The position numbers and the translations under genes were made by a program. A DNA stretch of 64,000 bases from JAOPZW01 sp963803375 (GTDB lineage: Bacteria > Actinomycetota > Thermoleophilia > Solirubrobacterales > Solirubrobacteraceae), in NCBI GenBank assembly GCA_963803375.1, contig CAWDMB010000004.1, positions 62,001 to 126,000 on the forward strand. Reading direction: 5' to 3'. This document shows, one piece after another, positions 1 to 8,465 of the stretch. The notes below the pieces were generated by a model, which was not told where the DNA came from, did no database searches, and saw only the letters and a list, made by a program, of their open reading frames with translations. Each line of letters begins with the position of its first letter. Position 1 is the first letter of the stretch.

Positions 1-261
1 CTGCTCTTCGAGGCGGGCCTGCAGGCCGGCTACGACGCCACGATCGCGATCGTGGCCGACGAGGACGTGCGCGCCGGACGAGCCGCCGCGCGCGGGCATG
101 CGGTGGTCGACGAGCGTGCGGCCCGGCACCTCAGCCAGGAGGAGAAGGCGGCTCGGGCGACGTACGTGGTCGCAAACAGCGGGACGATCGAGGAGCTCGA
201 ACTTGCGCTGACCGGCGTACTTGACAAGCTGAGCGGATCTGCGCCAAGCCGATCGGCATGA
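1..261 (+). CDS. coaE: Dephospho-CoA kinase, C-terminal part (5' end outside window)
   Basis: Open from the first base to a TGA at 259-261, about 86 residues. The visible part begins LLFEAGLQAGYDATIAIVAD and runs through an R-rich lid-like segment and RHLSQEEKAARATYVVANSG, the typical C-terminal half of CoaE, which phosphorylates dephospho-CoA in the last step of CoA synthesis. The Walker A half lies outside the window. The last codons overlap the ATG of the next gene (ATGA), so the two are probably co-transcribed. The call rests on the lid and the 'ANxG' tail and is fairly sure. Confidence 0.8.
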   Translation: MLFEAGLQAGYDATIAIVADEDVRAGRAAARGHAVVDERAARHLSQEEKAARATYVVANSGTIEELELALTGVLDKLSGSAPSRSA

Positions 262-905
262 GCACCCACGGCCACACCGCCGCCGCCCGCCCGCGCCGGC
301 GCCCCGCCGCGCGTCGCCGGGCGCTGCGTCGCCGCCGCCTGCGCCTGGGCGCGGTCGCCGTGCTGCTCGCGGCGCTCGGCGTCCTGCTCGCCTGGTCGCT
401 CCTGCACCAGGCGGTCCGGGAGATCAGCCTGCCGCTCCGTCACGAGGACATCGTCCGCCAGCAGGCGGAGGAGAAGGCGCTCGATCCGGCGCTGCTGGCC
501 GCGGTCATCTACGCCGAGTCGCGTTTTCGCGACGGCCAGGTCTCGCCCGCGGGTGCGCAGGGGCTGATGCAGCTCACGCCCGAGACGGCGCGCTTCATCG
601 CCCGCAAGTCGGGCGGCACGGCCTTCGTGCTCGACGATCTGGCCACGCCGCAGGTCAACATCTCCTACGGCGCGTGGTACCTGCGCTACCTGCTCGAGCG
701 CTACGGCGGCAACCGCCCGTTCGCGCTCGCGGCCTACAACGCGGGCGAGGGGAACGTCGACCGCTGGATCGACGCCGCGCGCGGGCGCGGGCAGGCGCTG
801 ACCGTCGACGCGATCCCGTTCCCCGAGACCCGGGCGTACGTCGAGCGCGTCCAGCACGCGCGCCGCCGGTACCGCGAGACCTACGCGGGCGAGCTCGGGA
901 TCTAG
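258..905 (+). CDS. Membrane-anchored lytic transglycosylase (SLT domain)
   Basis: 215 residues. An Arg-rich cytoplasmic N-terminus (1-30) is followed by one membrane segment (about 31-50), then an extracellular SLT/goose-lysozyme-like domain. Family landmarks are present: catalytic Glu87 in IYAESRF, GLMQLTPETA (about 102-111) and ALAAYNAGEGNV (about 157-167). It should cleave peptidoglycan glycan strands at the outer membrane face. ATG overlaps the coaE stop by 4 bases. The same coaE-SLT-uvrB order would be worth comparing across Thermoleophilia. Function is sure at family level; physiological role is not visible. Confidence 0.88.
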   Translation: MSTHGHTAAARPRRRPAARRRALRRRRLRLGAVAVLLAALGVLLAWSLLHQAVREISLPLRHEDIVRQQAEEKALDPALLAAVIYAESRFRDGQVSPAGAQGLMQLTPETARFIARKSGGTAFVLDDLATPQVNISYGAWYLRYLLERYGGNRPFALAAYNAGEGNVDRWIDAARGRGQALTVDAIPFPETRAYVERVQHARRRYRETYAGELGI

Positions 906-953
906 GCGAGCAGATCCCGTCCCCCCTCGGCGGGAGGCCACCAAACGGCGCTG

Positions 954-959
954 TACAGT
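954..959 (+). promoter_or_regulatory. -10-like TACAGT before uvrB
   Basis: TACAGT ends 8 nt before the uvrB GTG, with no Shine-Dalgarno in between. This fits the leaderless arrangement seen repeatedly in the window. Confidence 0.4.
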
Positions 960-967
960 GGTCCGCC

Positions 968-2992
968 GTGCCCGAGTTCCGCCTGGACCCGATCTTCACC
1001 CCGGCGGCCGACCAGCCCCGCGCCATCGACCAGCTCGCCGCGGGCATCGGGGCCGCCGAGCGCTTCGTGACGCTGCTCGGGGCGACCGGCACCGGCAAGA
1101 CGATGACGATGGCGGGGACGATCGAGCGCGTCCAGAAGCCCACGCTCGTGCTCGCCCACAACAAGACGCTCGCCGCCCAGCTCTGCAACGAGTTCCGGAC
1201 GTTCTTCCCCGACAACGCGGTCGAGTACTTCGTCTCCTACTACGACTACTACCAGCCCGAGGCCTACGTCCCCTCGAAGGACCTCTACATCGAGAAGGAC
1301 TCGGCCATCAACCAGGAGGTCGACCGCCTGCGCCACGCCGCGACGGCGGCGCTCTTCGCGCGGCGCGACGTCATCATCGTCGCCTCGGTGTCGGCGATCT
1401 TCGGCCTCGGCTCGCCGCAGACCTACGACGACAACCTCCAGGTCCTGCGGCGCGGCGACTTCGCCGACCGCGACGAGCTGCTGCGCAAGCTCGTCTCGAT
1501 CCAGTACACGCGCAACGACACCGCGCTCGGGCGCGGGACGTTCCGCGTGCGCGGCGAGGCGCTCGAGGTCTTCCCGGCCTACGCCGAGACCGCCTACCGC
1601 GCGACGTTCTTCGGCGACGAGGTCGAGCGCCTGCAGCACTTCGACCCGCTCACGGGCGAGCTCATCGATGACGACTTCGAGCACGTCGCGATCTGGCCCG
1701 CGACGCACTACAACGTGCGCGAGGGGACGATCGAGGCCGCCGTCGAGGAGATCGCGCGCGAGCTCAACGCGCGCTGCGCCGAGCTCGAGGCCGAGGGCAA
1801 GCTGCTCGAGTCCCACCGCCTGCGCCAGCGCACGCAGTACGACATGGAGATGCTGCGCGAGATCGGCTTCTGCAACGGCATCGAGAACTACTCGCGCATC
1901 CTCGACGGCCGTCGTCCCGGCGACCGCCCGTACTGCCTCGTCGACTACTTCCCCGACGACTTCGTCTGCTTCATCGACGAGTCCCACCAGACCGTGCCGC
2001 AGCTCGGCGGCATGTACGAGGGCGACCGCTCGCGCAAGAGCACCCTCGTCGACTACGGCTTCCGCCTGCCGAGCGCGCTGGACAACCGCCCGCAGACGTT
2101 CGACGAGTTCCGCTCGATCACGCCGCAGATGGTCTTCGTCTCGGCGACACCGGGCGACTTCGAGCGCTCGCACTCCGCGCGGATCGTCGAGCAGATCGTC
2201 CGCCCGACCGGCATCGTCGACCCGCACGTCGACGTGCGCGAGACGCGCAACCAGATCGACGACCTCATGAACGAGGTCCGCGTCCGCGCCGAGCGCGATG
2301 AGCGCGTCCTCGTCACCACGCTCACGAAGAAGATGAGCGAGGACCTCACCGACTACCTGCTCGAGATGGGCTTCCGGGTGCGCTACCTGCACTCGGAGAT
2401 CGACACGCTCGAGCGCATCCAGGTCATCCGCGACCTGCGCCTGGGCGAGTACGACGTGCTCGTCGGCGTCAACCTCCTGCGCGAGGGGCTCGACCTACCG
2501 GAGGTCTCGCTGGTGGCGATCCTCGACGCCGACAAGGAGGGGTTCCTGCGCGGGGAGACGTCCCTGATCCAGACGATCGGGCGCGCCGCTCGCAACGTCG
2601 ACGGCACGGTGCTCATGTACGCCGACAGGGAGACCGCGGCCATGCGCGCCGCGCTCGACGAGACCGAGCGCCGGCGGGCGATCCAGCAGCGCTACAACGA
2701 GGCGCACGGGATCACCGCGGCGACGATCGTCAAGGGCATCAGCGACATCGCCGAGTTCCTCCAGCAGGAGGGCAAGACGCCGCGCGGCCGGCGGCGCTCG
2801 GAGCGCAAGCGCGTCAAGGCGCAGGACATGACGCTCTCGGAGGTCGAGAAGACGGTCGTCGAGCTCGAAGAGGAGATGCTCGCCGCGGCCGACGACCTGC
2901 GCTTCGAGTATGCGGCGCGGCTGCGCGACGAGATCCGCGACCTGCGCCGCGAGCTCGCCGACATCCGGCGCAACGAGGCCCCGGCCGCCTGA
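968..2992 (+). CDS. uvrB: Excinuclease ABC subunit B
   Basis: 674 residues starting at GTG 968 (VPEFRLDPIFTPAADQPRAI), the normal family N-terminus; the reading frame is open further upstream but that part is not UvrB-like. Walker A GATGTGKT is at 38-45. The Tyr-rich beta-hairpin (YVSYYDYYQPEAYVPS form) follows at about 90-110, helicase motifs and FIDESHQTVPQ come mid-protein, and a C-terminal UVR coiled coil (VEKTVVELEEEMLAAAD region) binds UvrC. It loads onto damage with UvrA in nucleotide excision repair. uvrA is in the same window at 19673. No SOS box is apparent upstream, unlike uvrA. Confidence 0.97.
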   Translation: MPEFRLDPIFTPAADQPRAIDQLAAGIGAAERFVTLLGATGTGKTMTMAGTIERVQKPTLVLAHNKTLAAQLCNEFRTFFPDNAVEYFVSYYDYYQPEAYVPSKDLYIEKDSAINQEVDRLRHAATAALFARRDVIIVASVSAIFGLGSPQTYDDNLQVLRRGDFADRDELLRKLVSIQYTRNDTALGRGTFRVRGEALEVFPAYAETAYRATFFGDEVERLQHFDPLTGELIDDDFEHVAIWPATHYNVREGTIEAAVEEIARELNARCAELEAEGKLLESHRLRQRTQYDMEMLREIGFCNGIENYSRILDGRRPGDRPYCLVDYFPDDFVCFIDESHQTVPQLGGMYEGDRSRKSTLVDYGFRLPSALDNRPQTFDEFRSITPQMVFVSATPGDFERSHSARIVEQIVRPTGIVDPHVDVRETRNQIDDLMNEVRVRAERDERVLVTTLTKKMSEDLTDYLLEMGFRVRYLHSEIDTLERIQVIRDLRLGEYDVLVGVNLLREGLDLPEVSLVAILDADKEGFLRGETSLIQTIGRAARNVDGTVLMYADRETAAMRAALDETERRRAIQQRYNEAHGITAATIVKGISDIAEFLQQEGKTPRGRRRSERKRVKAQDMTLSEVEKTVVELEEEMLAAADDLRFEYAARLRDEIRDLRRELADIRRNEAPAA

Positions 2993-3023
2993 TCGATGGG
3001 GCGAACGGACGCGGGCTTCGCGT

Positions 3024-3029
3024 TAGGCT
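3024..3029 (+). promoter_or_regulatory. -10-like TAGGCT before the DivIVA-like gene
   Basis: TAGGCT lies 11 nt before GTG 3041 with no ribosome binding site between, consistent with a leaderless or very short leader. Confidence 0.3.
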
Positions 3030-3040
3030 GAGGCGCAGCC

Positions 3041-3649
3041 GTGGCCCTCGACCGTCCCTCGATCGTCCGCACGTTCCCGACGACCCGGCGGGGCTACGAC
3101 CCGGCCGCGGTCGACGCGCACCTCGCCGCGGTGGCCGGCGCGGCCGAGGCCCTCGCCGAGCGCCCTTCGCTCTCGGCCCAGAGCGCCGAGCGGGTTCGCG
3201 CGATCGTCGAGGCGGCGGAGACGAGCGCGGCGCGCATCCGGGCCGACGCCGAGCGCGACGCGCGCGAGCGCGTCGCGCACGCGGCCGAAGCGGCCGATCG
3301 GCTGGTCGACGCGGTCGAGCGCCTGCGGACGGAGGCCGAGCGGCTGCAGGCCGAGCTCGCGGCCGTGCGAGCGCGGGCCGTCGCGCCGGAGGCGCCCTCG
3401 CCCGAGCCCGAGCCCGAGCCCGAGCCGCTTCCCGCGCGGGCCCCCGGGCGCGGCGACGGCGAGGCCGAGGTCGCCGCGGCTGCGCAGTCCGCTCGCAGCG
3501 GCGACGAGGCCGCGGCGCGGATCGTCGCGCTCGAGCTCGCCCTGGCCGGTACGCCGCGCGAGGAGGCCGAGCGCCGCCTCGCCGCGGACTACGAGCTGCC
3601 CGACCGGGCGGCGCTCCTCGACGAGGTCTACGCCGCGGCGGGAGCCTGA
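3041..3649 (+). CDS. DivIVA-domain coiled-coil protein
   Basis: 202 residues, GTG start. The N-terminus (TFPTTRRGYDPAAVDAHL) matches the membrane-binding DivIVA/Wag31 lipid-binding motif. Long Ala/Glu/Arg-rich heptads follow (about 25-110), then an acidic Pro linker of Glu-Pro repeats (about 125-135, encoded by a GAGCCC hexamer tract) and a second helical segment. Proteins of this type mark curved membrane or poles and recruit cell-wall machinery. It is shorter than typical Wag31 and has diverged, so it may be a specialised paralogue and not the main polar scaffold. Confidence 0.65.
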   Translation: MALDRPSIVRTFPTTRRGYDPAAVDAHLAAVAGAAEALAERPSLSAQSAERVRAIVEAAETSAARIRADAERDARERVAHAAEAADRLVDAVERLRTEAERLQAELAAVRARAVAPEAPSPEPEPEPEPLPARAPGRGDGEAEVAAAAQSARSGDEAAARIVALELALAGTPREEAERRLAADYELPDRAALLDEVYAAAGA

Positions 3650-3666
3650 TCACCGTCACGGTCCGG

Positions 3667-4107
3667 TTGCGGCGCCTCGGCTACCGGAGCGCTTGGTGGG
3701 CGCTGCGGGTCTGGTGGCTCGTGCGCCGGCCGCACACGCTCGGGGTCAAGCTGCTCGCCCGCGACAGCGGGCGCCTGCTCTTCGTCCGCCACACGTACGG
3801 CGACCGGCGCGCCTGGGAGTTCCCGGGTGGCGGCGTGCGCCGCCGCGAGGCCCCGGCCGACGCCGCGCGGCGGGAGGCGCGCGAGGAGCTCGGGGTCGAC
3901 CTGCCCTGGCGCCCGGTCACGATCGTCGAGAACCGCCGTCTGGGCAAGCGCACGACCCTGCACGTCTTCGAGGCGCCGGTCGTCGCGGCCGCGGTGCGCC
4001 TGCAGCTCACCGAGCTCGCCGAGGCCCGGTGGGCCTCGCAGCACGAGCCGCCGCAGCCGGTCGGGCGCGACGCGGAGGAGCTCCTCGAGGCGCTGGCGCA
4101 GCTGTAG
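3667..4107 (+). CDS. Nudix hydrolase
   Basis: 146 residues from a TTG start. A complete Nudix box is visible at residues 55-77: G, five residues, E61, seven residues, then REAREELGV. It should hydrolyse a nucleoside diphosphate linked to another group; the substrate cannot be read from sequence. The first 20 residues are Trp/Arg-rich and may be a short membrane-proximal helix. It lies 17 bases after the DivIVA-like gene. An earlier start is not obvious because GTC codons precede TTG. Confidence 0.8.
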   Translation: MRRLGYRSAWWALRVWWLVRRPHTLGVKLLARDSGRLLFVRHTYGDRRAWEFPGGGVRRREAPADAARREAREELGVDLPWRPVTIVENRRLGKRTTLHVFEAPVVAAAVRLQLTELAEARWASQHEPPQPVGRDAEELLEALAQL

Positions 4108-4188
4108 GCGCGCTCACGCAGAGACTGCCTGGCAGCGGTGCTCAGCGCGACGCCAGCTGGATCGGAACGAGGATGCTCGCCTGCCCGC

Positions 4189-5199
4189 TCATCGCGCTCG
4201 GCGGCTTGATAGGTAGGGCAGGTTCGGGAGGTGGAAGCGTCGGCGGTACTCGCCCGGCGTTAGCCCGGCGAGGCGCTTGAACAGCCGCCGGAACGCCGCC
4301 GGGTCCTCGTAGCCGACCGCCCAGCTGATGTCCTCGGTCGGCTCGGCGGTCGTCTCGAGCAGGCGCTTGGCGCGCTCGACCCGGATGTGCTGGACGTAGC
4401 GGATCGGCGTCAGGCCTGTGGCCGCCTTGAAGCGTCGCTTGAAGGTGCGCGGCGCGAGCCCGGAGAGCCGTTGCATCTCGGCGACCGGGCCGGCGACGGC
4501 GTAGTGCTCCGCGACCCAGCGCTGGGCGTCGAGGATCGCCGCGTCGCCGTGGCCGGTCGGCGGGTCGAACACGTTGAAGGGGGCTTGGCCGTCCCGGTGC
4601 CACTGCAGGAGGTGGAAGCGCGCCACGGCCTGGGCGGTGGCCGGGCCGACGTGGCGTGCGACCAGGTAGAGGATGAGGTCGTGCCAGGCGGTCGCCGCGC
4701 CGGAGGTAACCAGCCGGCCGCCCTCGCCGGAGACGACGAGCGCCTCGTGCGGCCGCAGTCGTACGCTCGGATGCCGCGCGCGGAAGGTCGCGTCGGCGAC
4801 CCAGTGCACGGTCGCCTCGTGCCCATCGAGCAGGCCGGTCTCGGCCGTGAGCATCCCGCCCGTGCAGGCCGAGCAGACGGTCGCGCCGGCGGCGTGCATG
4901 TCGCGGATCCAGGCGACGAGGCGGGGGTGACGGCCCGGGGTCCAGACGCTGTCCGTCGCGAACGCCATCGGGGAGACGATTACGACGTCGGTCTTGGCGA
5001 CCTCGGCGATCGATCGGTGGGCGATGACCGTGAGCCCGGCGGCGCTCTCGATCGGGCCTGCGGTCTCGCCGACGATGTCGACATCGAACGACTCCCGCCC
5101 GGGCTTGATCCCGTCCTCGGGAGCGACCAGCGACGCGACCGAGGTCAGGATCTCGAACAACCCGCTGACCGGCGAGACCATCGCCTCGGGGGTGGCCAC
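4189..5199 (-). CDS. AraC-family regulator with DJ-1/PfpI (GATase1-like) N-domain
   Basis: 336 residues from GTG at 5199; no better start is seen upstream in frame. The N-terminal half (about 1-190) is a DJ-1/PfpI-like domain as in GlxA/FtrA regulators, with the nucleophile-elbow region CSACTGG at 109-115. The C-terminal half (about 220-325) carries two AraC helix-turn-helix motifs, including VGYEDPAAFRRLFKRLAGLTP. It is divergent from the DUF1326-DUF2182-aldehyde dehydrogenase operon, separated by about 140 bases, so it probably controls that operon and itself. The inducer is unknown. Confidence 0.88.
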   Translation of the reverse strand: MATPEAMVSPVSGLFEILTSVASLVAPEDGIKPGRESFDVDIVGETAGPIESAAGLTVIAHRSIAEVAKTDVVIVSPMAFATDSVWTPGRHPRLVAWIRDMHAAGATVCSACTGGMLTAETGLLDGHEATVHWVADATFRARHPSVRLRPHEALVVSGEGGRLVTSGAATAWHDLILYLVARHVGPATAQAVARFHLLQWHRDGQAPFNVFDPPTGHGDAAILDAQRWVAEHYAVAGPVAEMQRLSGLAPRTFKRRFKAATGLTPIRYVQHIRVERAKRLLETTAEPTEDISWAVGYEDPAAFRRLFKRLAGLTPGEYRRRFHLPNLPYLSSRRAR

Positions 5200-5341
5200 G
5201 ATGCTGATGTGCGTCTTGGACGAGCCGATCTGCCGAGTATGACGGCCCGGCTGGCACGAATGGACCGTCTATGCGACTTCCGACCCTGGTGGAGGGTGCC
5301 GGCATCGCGCAGGCTGAGGGGCACCCGTCTGAAGGAGAGAC

Positions 5342-5974
5342 ATGACCACCGCCGACACCGGTTACCAGTTGCAGGGCTCGCTGCTCGAGGCGTGCTCCTG
5401 CGAGGTGCTCTGCCCGTGCTGGATCGGGGAGGACCCCGATCACGGCCAGTGCGAGTCCTTTAACGCCTACCACTTCGACAGCGGCTCGATCCGCGGCGTG
5501 GACGTGTCGGGCCTGTCGTTCGTGACCGTGAATCGCATCCCCGGCAACGTGCTCGCGGGAAACTGGCGCGCCGTGTGGTTCATAAGCGACGACGCCTCGG
5601 ACGAGCAGTTCGAGGCGATCCGCGACGCATTCACGGGCAAGCTCGGCGGTCCGCTCGCCGATCTTGCCGCCCTGTTCGGCGAGGTCCTCGACGTCAAGCG
5701 GGCGCCGATCGTGCATGAGACCCGGCAGGGCCGGGGCGTCCTGCGCATCGGCGACGTGGTCTCGAGCGAGATGCGCGCCTACACGGCGCCGGACGGCTCG
5801 ACGATCACCACCTTGCGCGACTCGGCCTTCTCCACCGTGCCGGGCGCGCCGGCGTACGTCGCGAAGGCCGACCATCTGCGGACGGAGCTGCCTGAGTACG
5901 ACCTCGTGTGGTCGTATGAGGGCAGCAACGCGATCCAGTCGGACTGGAAGCTCGTCCACGCGGAAGGGATCTAG
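5342..5974 (+). CDS. DUF1326 protein, Cys-rich N-terminus
   Basis: 210 residues, ATG preceded by an AAGGAGA ribosome binding site about 5 nt upstream. The N-terminal cysteine cluster C18, C20, C24, C26 and C37 (LLEACSCEVLCPCWIG) is characteristic of DUF1326 and looks like a metal or redox site. No signal peptide is seen. The next gene encodes the DUF2182 membrane protein three bases after the stop. The two families are often neighbours, so a joint role is likely, probably with a soft metal; that role is inference. Confidence 0.8.
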   Translation: MTTADTGYQLQGSLLEACSCEVLCPCWIGEDPDHGQCESFNAYHFDSGSIRGVDVSGLSFVTVNRIPGNVLAGNWRAVWFISDDASDEQFEAIRDAFTGKLGGPLADLAALFGEVLDVKRAPIVHETRQGRGVLRIGDVVSSEMRAYTAPDGSTITTLRDSAFSTVPGAPAYVAKADHLRTELPEYDLVWSYEGSNAIQSDWKLVHAEGI

Positions 5975-5977
5975 CCC

Positions 5978-6763
5978 GTGGATGGCCCGGCTGCCCCACG
6001 GCTCGCGGCGATCGGCTCGGCTAGGCTGGGCGGCGCCCCGGTCGTCGTGCTCGGCGCGATCGCCGTCCCGTGGCTCGCCGCGATTGCCGCGCAGGCGACG
6101 GGGGCGGCGTCGCTATTGCACCACGATGCGCTGATCGACGACGGGCCAGCACTCTGGGTTGCCCTGCCGGCGTTCATGGTCGCGTGGCAGGTGATGATCG
6201 CGGCGATGATGCTGCCCTCGAGCCTGCCACTCGTGCGCCTGTTCGCGACCGCGTCGGCGGGCCAGCCCCGCCCTGGCGCCGCGATGGTCGGCTTCCTGGG
6301 CGGCTACGCGGTGGTGTGGTCGGCGTTCGGGGCGCTCGCCTTCGCTTCTGACCTGGCCGTGCACGCGGCCGTCGACGCGAGCGCCTGGCTTGAGGAGCAC
6401 GACTGGCTCCTAGCGGGCGGGGTGCTGGCGCTGGCGGGGGCCTTTCAGTTCACGGCGCTGAAGGACGCGTGCCTCGACAAGTGCCGCCACCCCGGCGCAT
6501 TCATCGTTCGCTTCTACGAGCGCGGCGTCCGAGGCGGCTTCCGTCTCGGCGCCCGCCATGGCGCCTTCTGCGTCGGCTGCTGCTGGGCGCTGATGCTCGT
6601 GATGTTCGCCGCGGGCGTCGCCAACCTGCTCTGGATGGCGCTGCTCACGGGGCTGACGATCCACGAGAAGACACGGCCGAGCGGCCGCCGCGCGGTGCCC
6701 GTGACCGGAGTGGCGCTGCTGGCGGCGGCCGCCACTCTGCTGGCGTACGGAGCGGCGACGTGA
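5978..6763 (+). CDS. DUF2182 integral membrane protein, predicted metal binding
   Basis: 261 residues from GTG. Seven or so hydrophobic segments are visible (for example 21-40, 58-80, 102-130, 143-160, 198-222). Conserved polar residues sit next to membrane segments: C165-x3-C169-x-H171 (DACLDKCRHP) and C198-x2-C201-C202 (FCVGCCWALM). Such residues suggest metal transfer across or within the membrane. It follows DUF1326 and overlaps the aldehyde dehydrogenase start (GTGA), so the three genes form one operon. The biochemical role is unproven. Confidence 0.78.
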   Translation: MDGPAAPRLAAIGSARLGGAPVVVLGAIAVPWLAAIAAQATGAASLLHHDALIDDGPALWVALPAFMVAWQVMIAAMMLPSSLPLVRLFATASAGQPRPGAAMVGFLGGYAVVWSAFGALAFASDLAVHAAVDASAWLEEHDWLLAGGVLALAGAFQFTALKDACLDKCRHPGAFIVRFYERGVRGGFRLGARHGAFCVGCCWALMLVMFAAGVANLLWMALLTGLTIHEKTRPSGRRAVPVTGVALLAAAATLLAYGAAT

Positions 6764-8184
6764 GCGCCCCCCTGTTGCAGCTCTATGTCGACGGGCGGTG
6801 GGTGGCGTCGAGCGGCGCGGCGACGATCGACGTCGTCAACCCCACGACCGGAGGCGTCGTGGCCCAGGTTCCCCACGGCACGATCGAGGACGTCGAGCGT
6901 GCGGTGGCGGCGGCGCGCCGGGCCTTCGACGATTGGTCGCAGACGCCGGTGACGGAGCGAGCCAGCGTGCTGCGCAAGGTGTCCGCCGAGATCTCCAAAC
7001 GCGTGGAGGAGATCGCCCACGCGGCCGCGACCGACATCGGCACCCCGCTGGCGGTCGGACGTTTCATGCACGCCGAGCTTCCCGCCATCACCTTCGCTGA
7101 CATGGCCGACAACATCGAGCGCTTCGAGCTCGAGCGGCGCGACGGGGCACTGGTGCTCGTGCGCGAGCCGGTCGGCGTCGTCGGCGCCATCACGCCGTGG
7201 AACTTCCCGATGCACCAGATCGCCGCCAAGGTGGCTCCCGCGCTGGCCGCCGGCTGCACTGTCGTGGTCAAGCCGGGCGAGGTGGCGCCGCTGTCGGCGT
7301 GGCTGCTGGGCGAGATCCTGGCCGAGGCCGGCCTCCCGGCGGGCGTGTTCAACATGCTCAGCGGCCTCGGTCACATCGTCGGAGAGGCACTGGCGCGCCA
7401 CCCAGGCGTCGACATGGTGAGCTTCACGGGATCCGTGCGCGCCGGCAAGCACGTCGCCGAGCTGGCCGCCAGTGGCGTCAAGCGGGTGACGCTCGAGCTC
7501 GGCGGCAAGTCGCCGAACGTCGTGCTCGATGACGCCGAGGATCTGCCGGCGATCGTTCGCGGGGCGATTCGCAGCGCATTCCACAACTCGGGCCAGACCT
7601 GCTCAGCGCTGACTCGGCTCATAGTGCCGCGACAGCAGCTCCCCGAGGTCGAGCGGCTGGCGGCGGAGAGCGCTGGGGGCCAGCGGGTCGGCGACCCGAC
7701 CCGCCGTGCGACTAGCCTTGGCCCGGTCGTCTCGCAACTGCAGTACGAGCGCGTGCTCGGCTACATCAACCAAGGCCTCGAGGAGGGCGCCCGGCTCGTG
7801 ATCGGCGGCCCCGACCGACCGGCGGGCGCCGGCGACGGCTACTTCGTCGCCCCGACCGTCTTCTCAGACGTGCGGTCCGACATGACGATCGCCCAAGAGG
7901 AGATCTTCGGCCCGGTGCTGGCGGTCATGCCGTACGACGGCGAGGAGGAAGCCATCGAGATCGCCAACGGCACCGCCTACGGCCTCTCGGCCGGCGTGTG
8001 GTCGGGCGACCCGGAGCGTGCCCAGCGAGTCGCAATGCGCCTGCGCACCGGTCAGGTCAAGGTCAACGGCGGAGCATTCAATCCGGTCGCGCCATTCGGC
8101 GGCTACAAGCAGTCCGGTGTTGGACGCGAGCTCGGCGTGCAGGGTCTCGAGGAGTACCTCGAGACCAAGGCCCTGACCTTCTAG
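6760..8184 (+). CDS. NAD(P)-dependent aldehyde dehydrogenase
   Basis: 474 residues from GTG 6760, chosen because it overlaps the previous stop by 4 bases and gives the usual N-terminus (LLQLYVDGRWVASSGAATID). Catalytic landmarks are present: ITPWNFP with Asn148, general base Glu246 in LELGGKSP, nucleophile Cys281 in GQTCSAL, and EEIFGPVL. It should oxidise an aldehyde to the acid in the cytoplasm. The substrate is not readable. Being in one operon with DUF1326/DUF2182 under an AraC-type regulator suggests an inducible aldehyde or stress response. Confidence 0.92.
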   Translation: MSAPLLQLYVDGRWVASSGAATIDVVNPTTGGVVAQVPHGTIEDVERAVAAARRAFDDWSQTPVTERASVLRKVSAEISKRVEEIAHAAATDIGTPLAVGRFMHAELPAITFADMADNIERFELERRDGALVLVREPVGVVGAITPWNFPMHQIAAKVAPALAAGCTVVVKPGEVAPLSAWLLGEILAEAGLPAGVFNMLSGLGHIVGEALARHPGVDMVSFTGSVRAGKHVAELAASGVKRVTLELGGKSPNVVLDDAEDLPAIVRGAIRSAFHNSGQTCSALTRLIVPRQQLPEVERLAAESAGGQRVGDPTRRATSLGPVVSQLQYERVLGYINQGLEEGARLVIGGPDRPAGAGDGYFVAPTVFSDVRSDMTIAQEEIFGPVLAVMPYDGEEEAIEIANGTAYGLSAGVWSGDPERAQRVAMRLRTGQVKVNGGAFNPVAPFGGYKQSGVGRELGVQGLEEYLETKALTF

Positions 8185-8189
8185 GGAGC

Positions 8190-8400
8190 TCTGATACCCC
8201 GCGACGCCGCAGGCAATCCGGTGCGCGCCGCCACCATTGCGGGCCTACGTCGGCACGCCCGCTGGGGCCGGAGCGGCGGCCCGCCGGCACCGTCGTCAAC
8301 GGCCCGATCGATGCCTCGCCCTTCCGGCTCGGGCGTGATCGCGGACCCGCAGGGCGCGGCGCTGACCCTGAGCCAGTCTGACGGCCGGCACGTGAGGTGT
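8190..8400 (+). pseudogene. Possible remnant of a VOC/glyoxalase-type gene
   Basis: No intact gene fills the 281-base gap after the aldehyde dehydrogenase. Two frames read as consecutive pieces of a VOC-domain C-terminus: VVNGPIDASPFRLG in one frame and GVIADPQGAALTLSQ in the next, joined near 8330-8335. The order and spacing fit the end of glyoxalase/bleomycin-resistance-like proteins. The upstream part is not recognisable. This is either a decayed gene or a sequencing frameshift in a short one. Confidence 0.35.
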
Positions 8401-8465
8401 CTCATTTCCGGTTTGCCATTCGTCTACGGATAGACCCACCGCGAAGAAGGAAAGGATCGAAGAAG

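Noticed and set aside
951..960. E. coli-type LexA box (CTGTACAG) at uvrB
   Set aside because: Only an 8-bp palindrome without the AT-rich centre, and this clade should use the CGAAC-type site as at uvrA.
902..2392. Long open frame antisense to uvrB
   Set aside because: Composition-driven shadow of uvrB; no recognisable motif.
5290..5328. GGTGCC/GGCACC inverted repeat before the DUF1326 gene as an operator or terminator
   Set aside because: Arms are only about 7 bp with a long loop, too weak in this base composition to claim.
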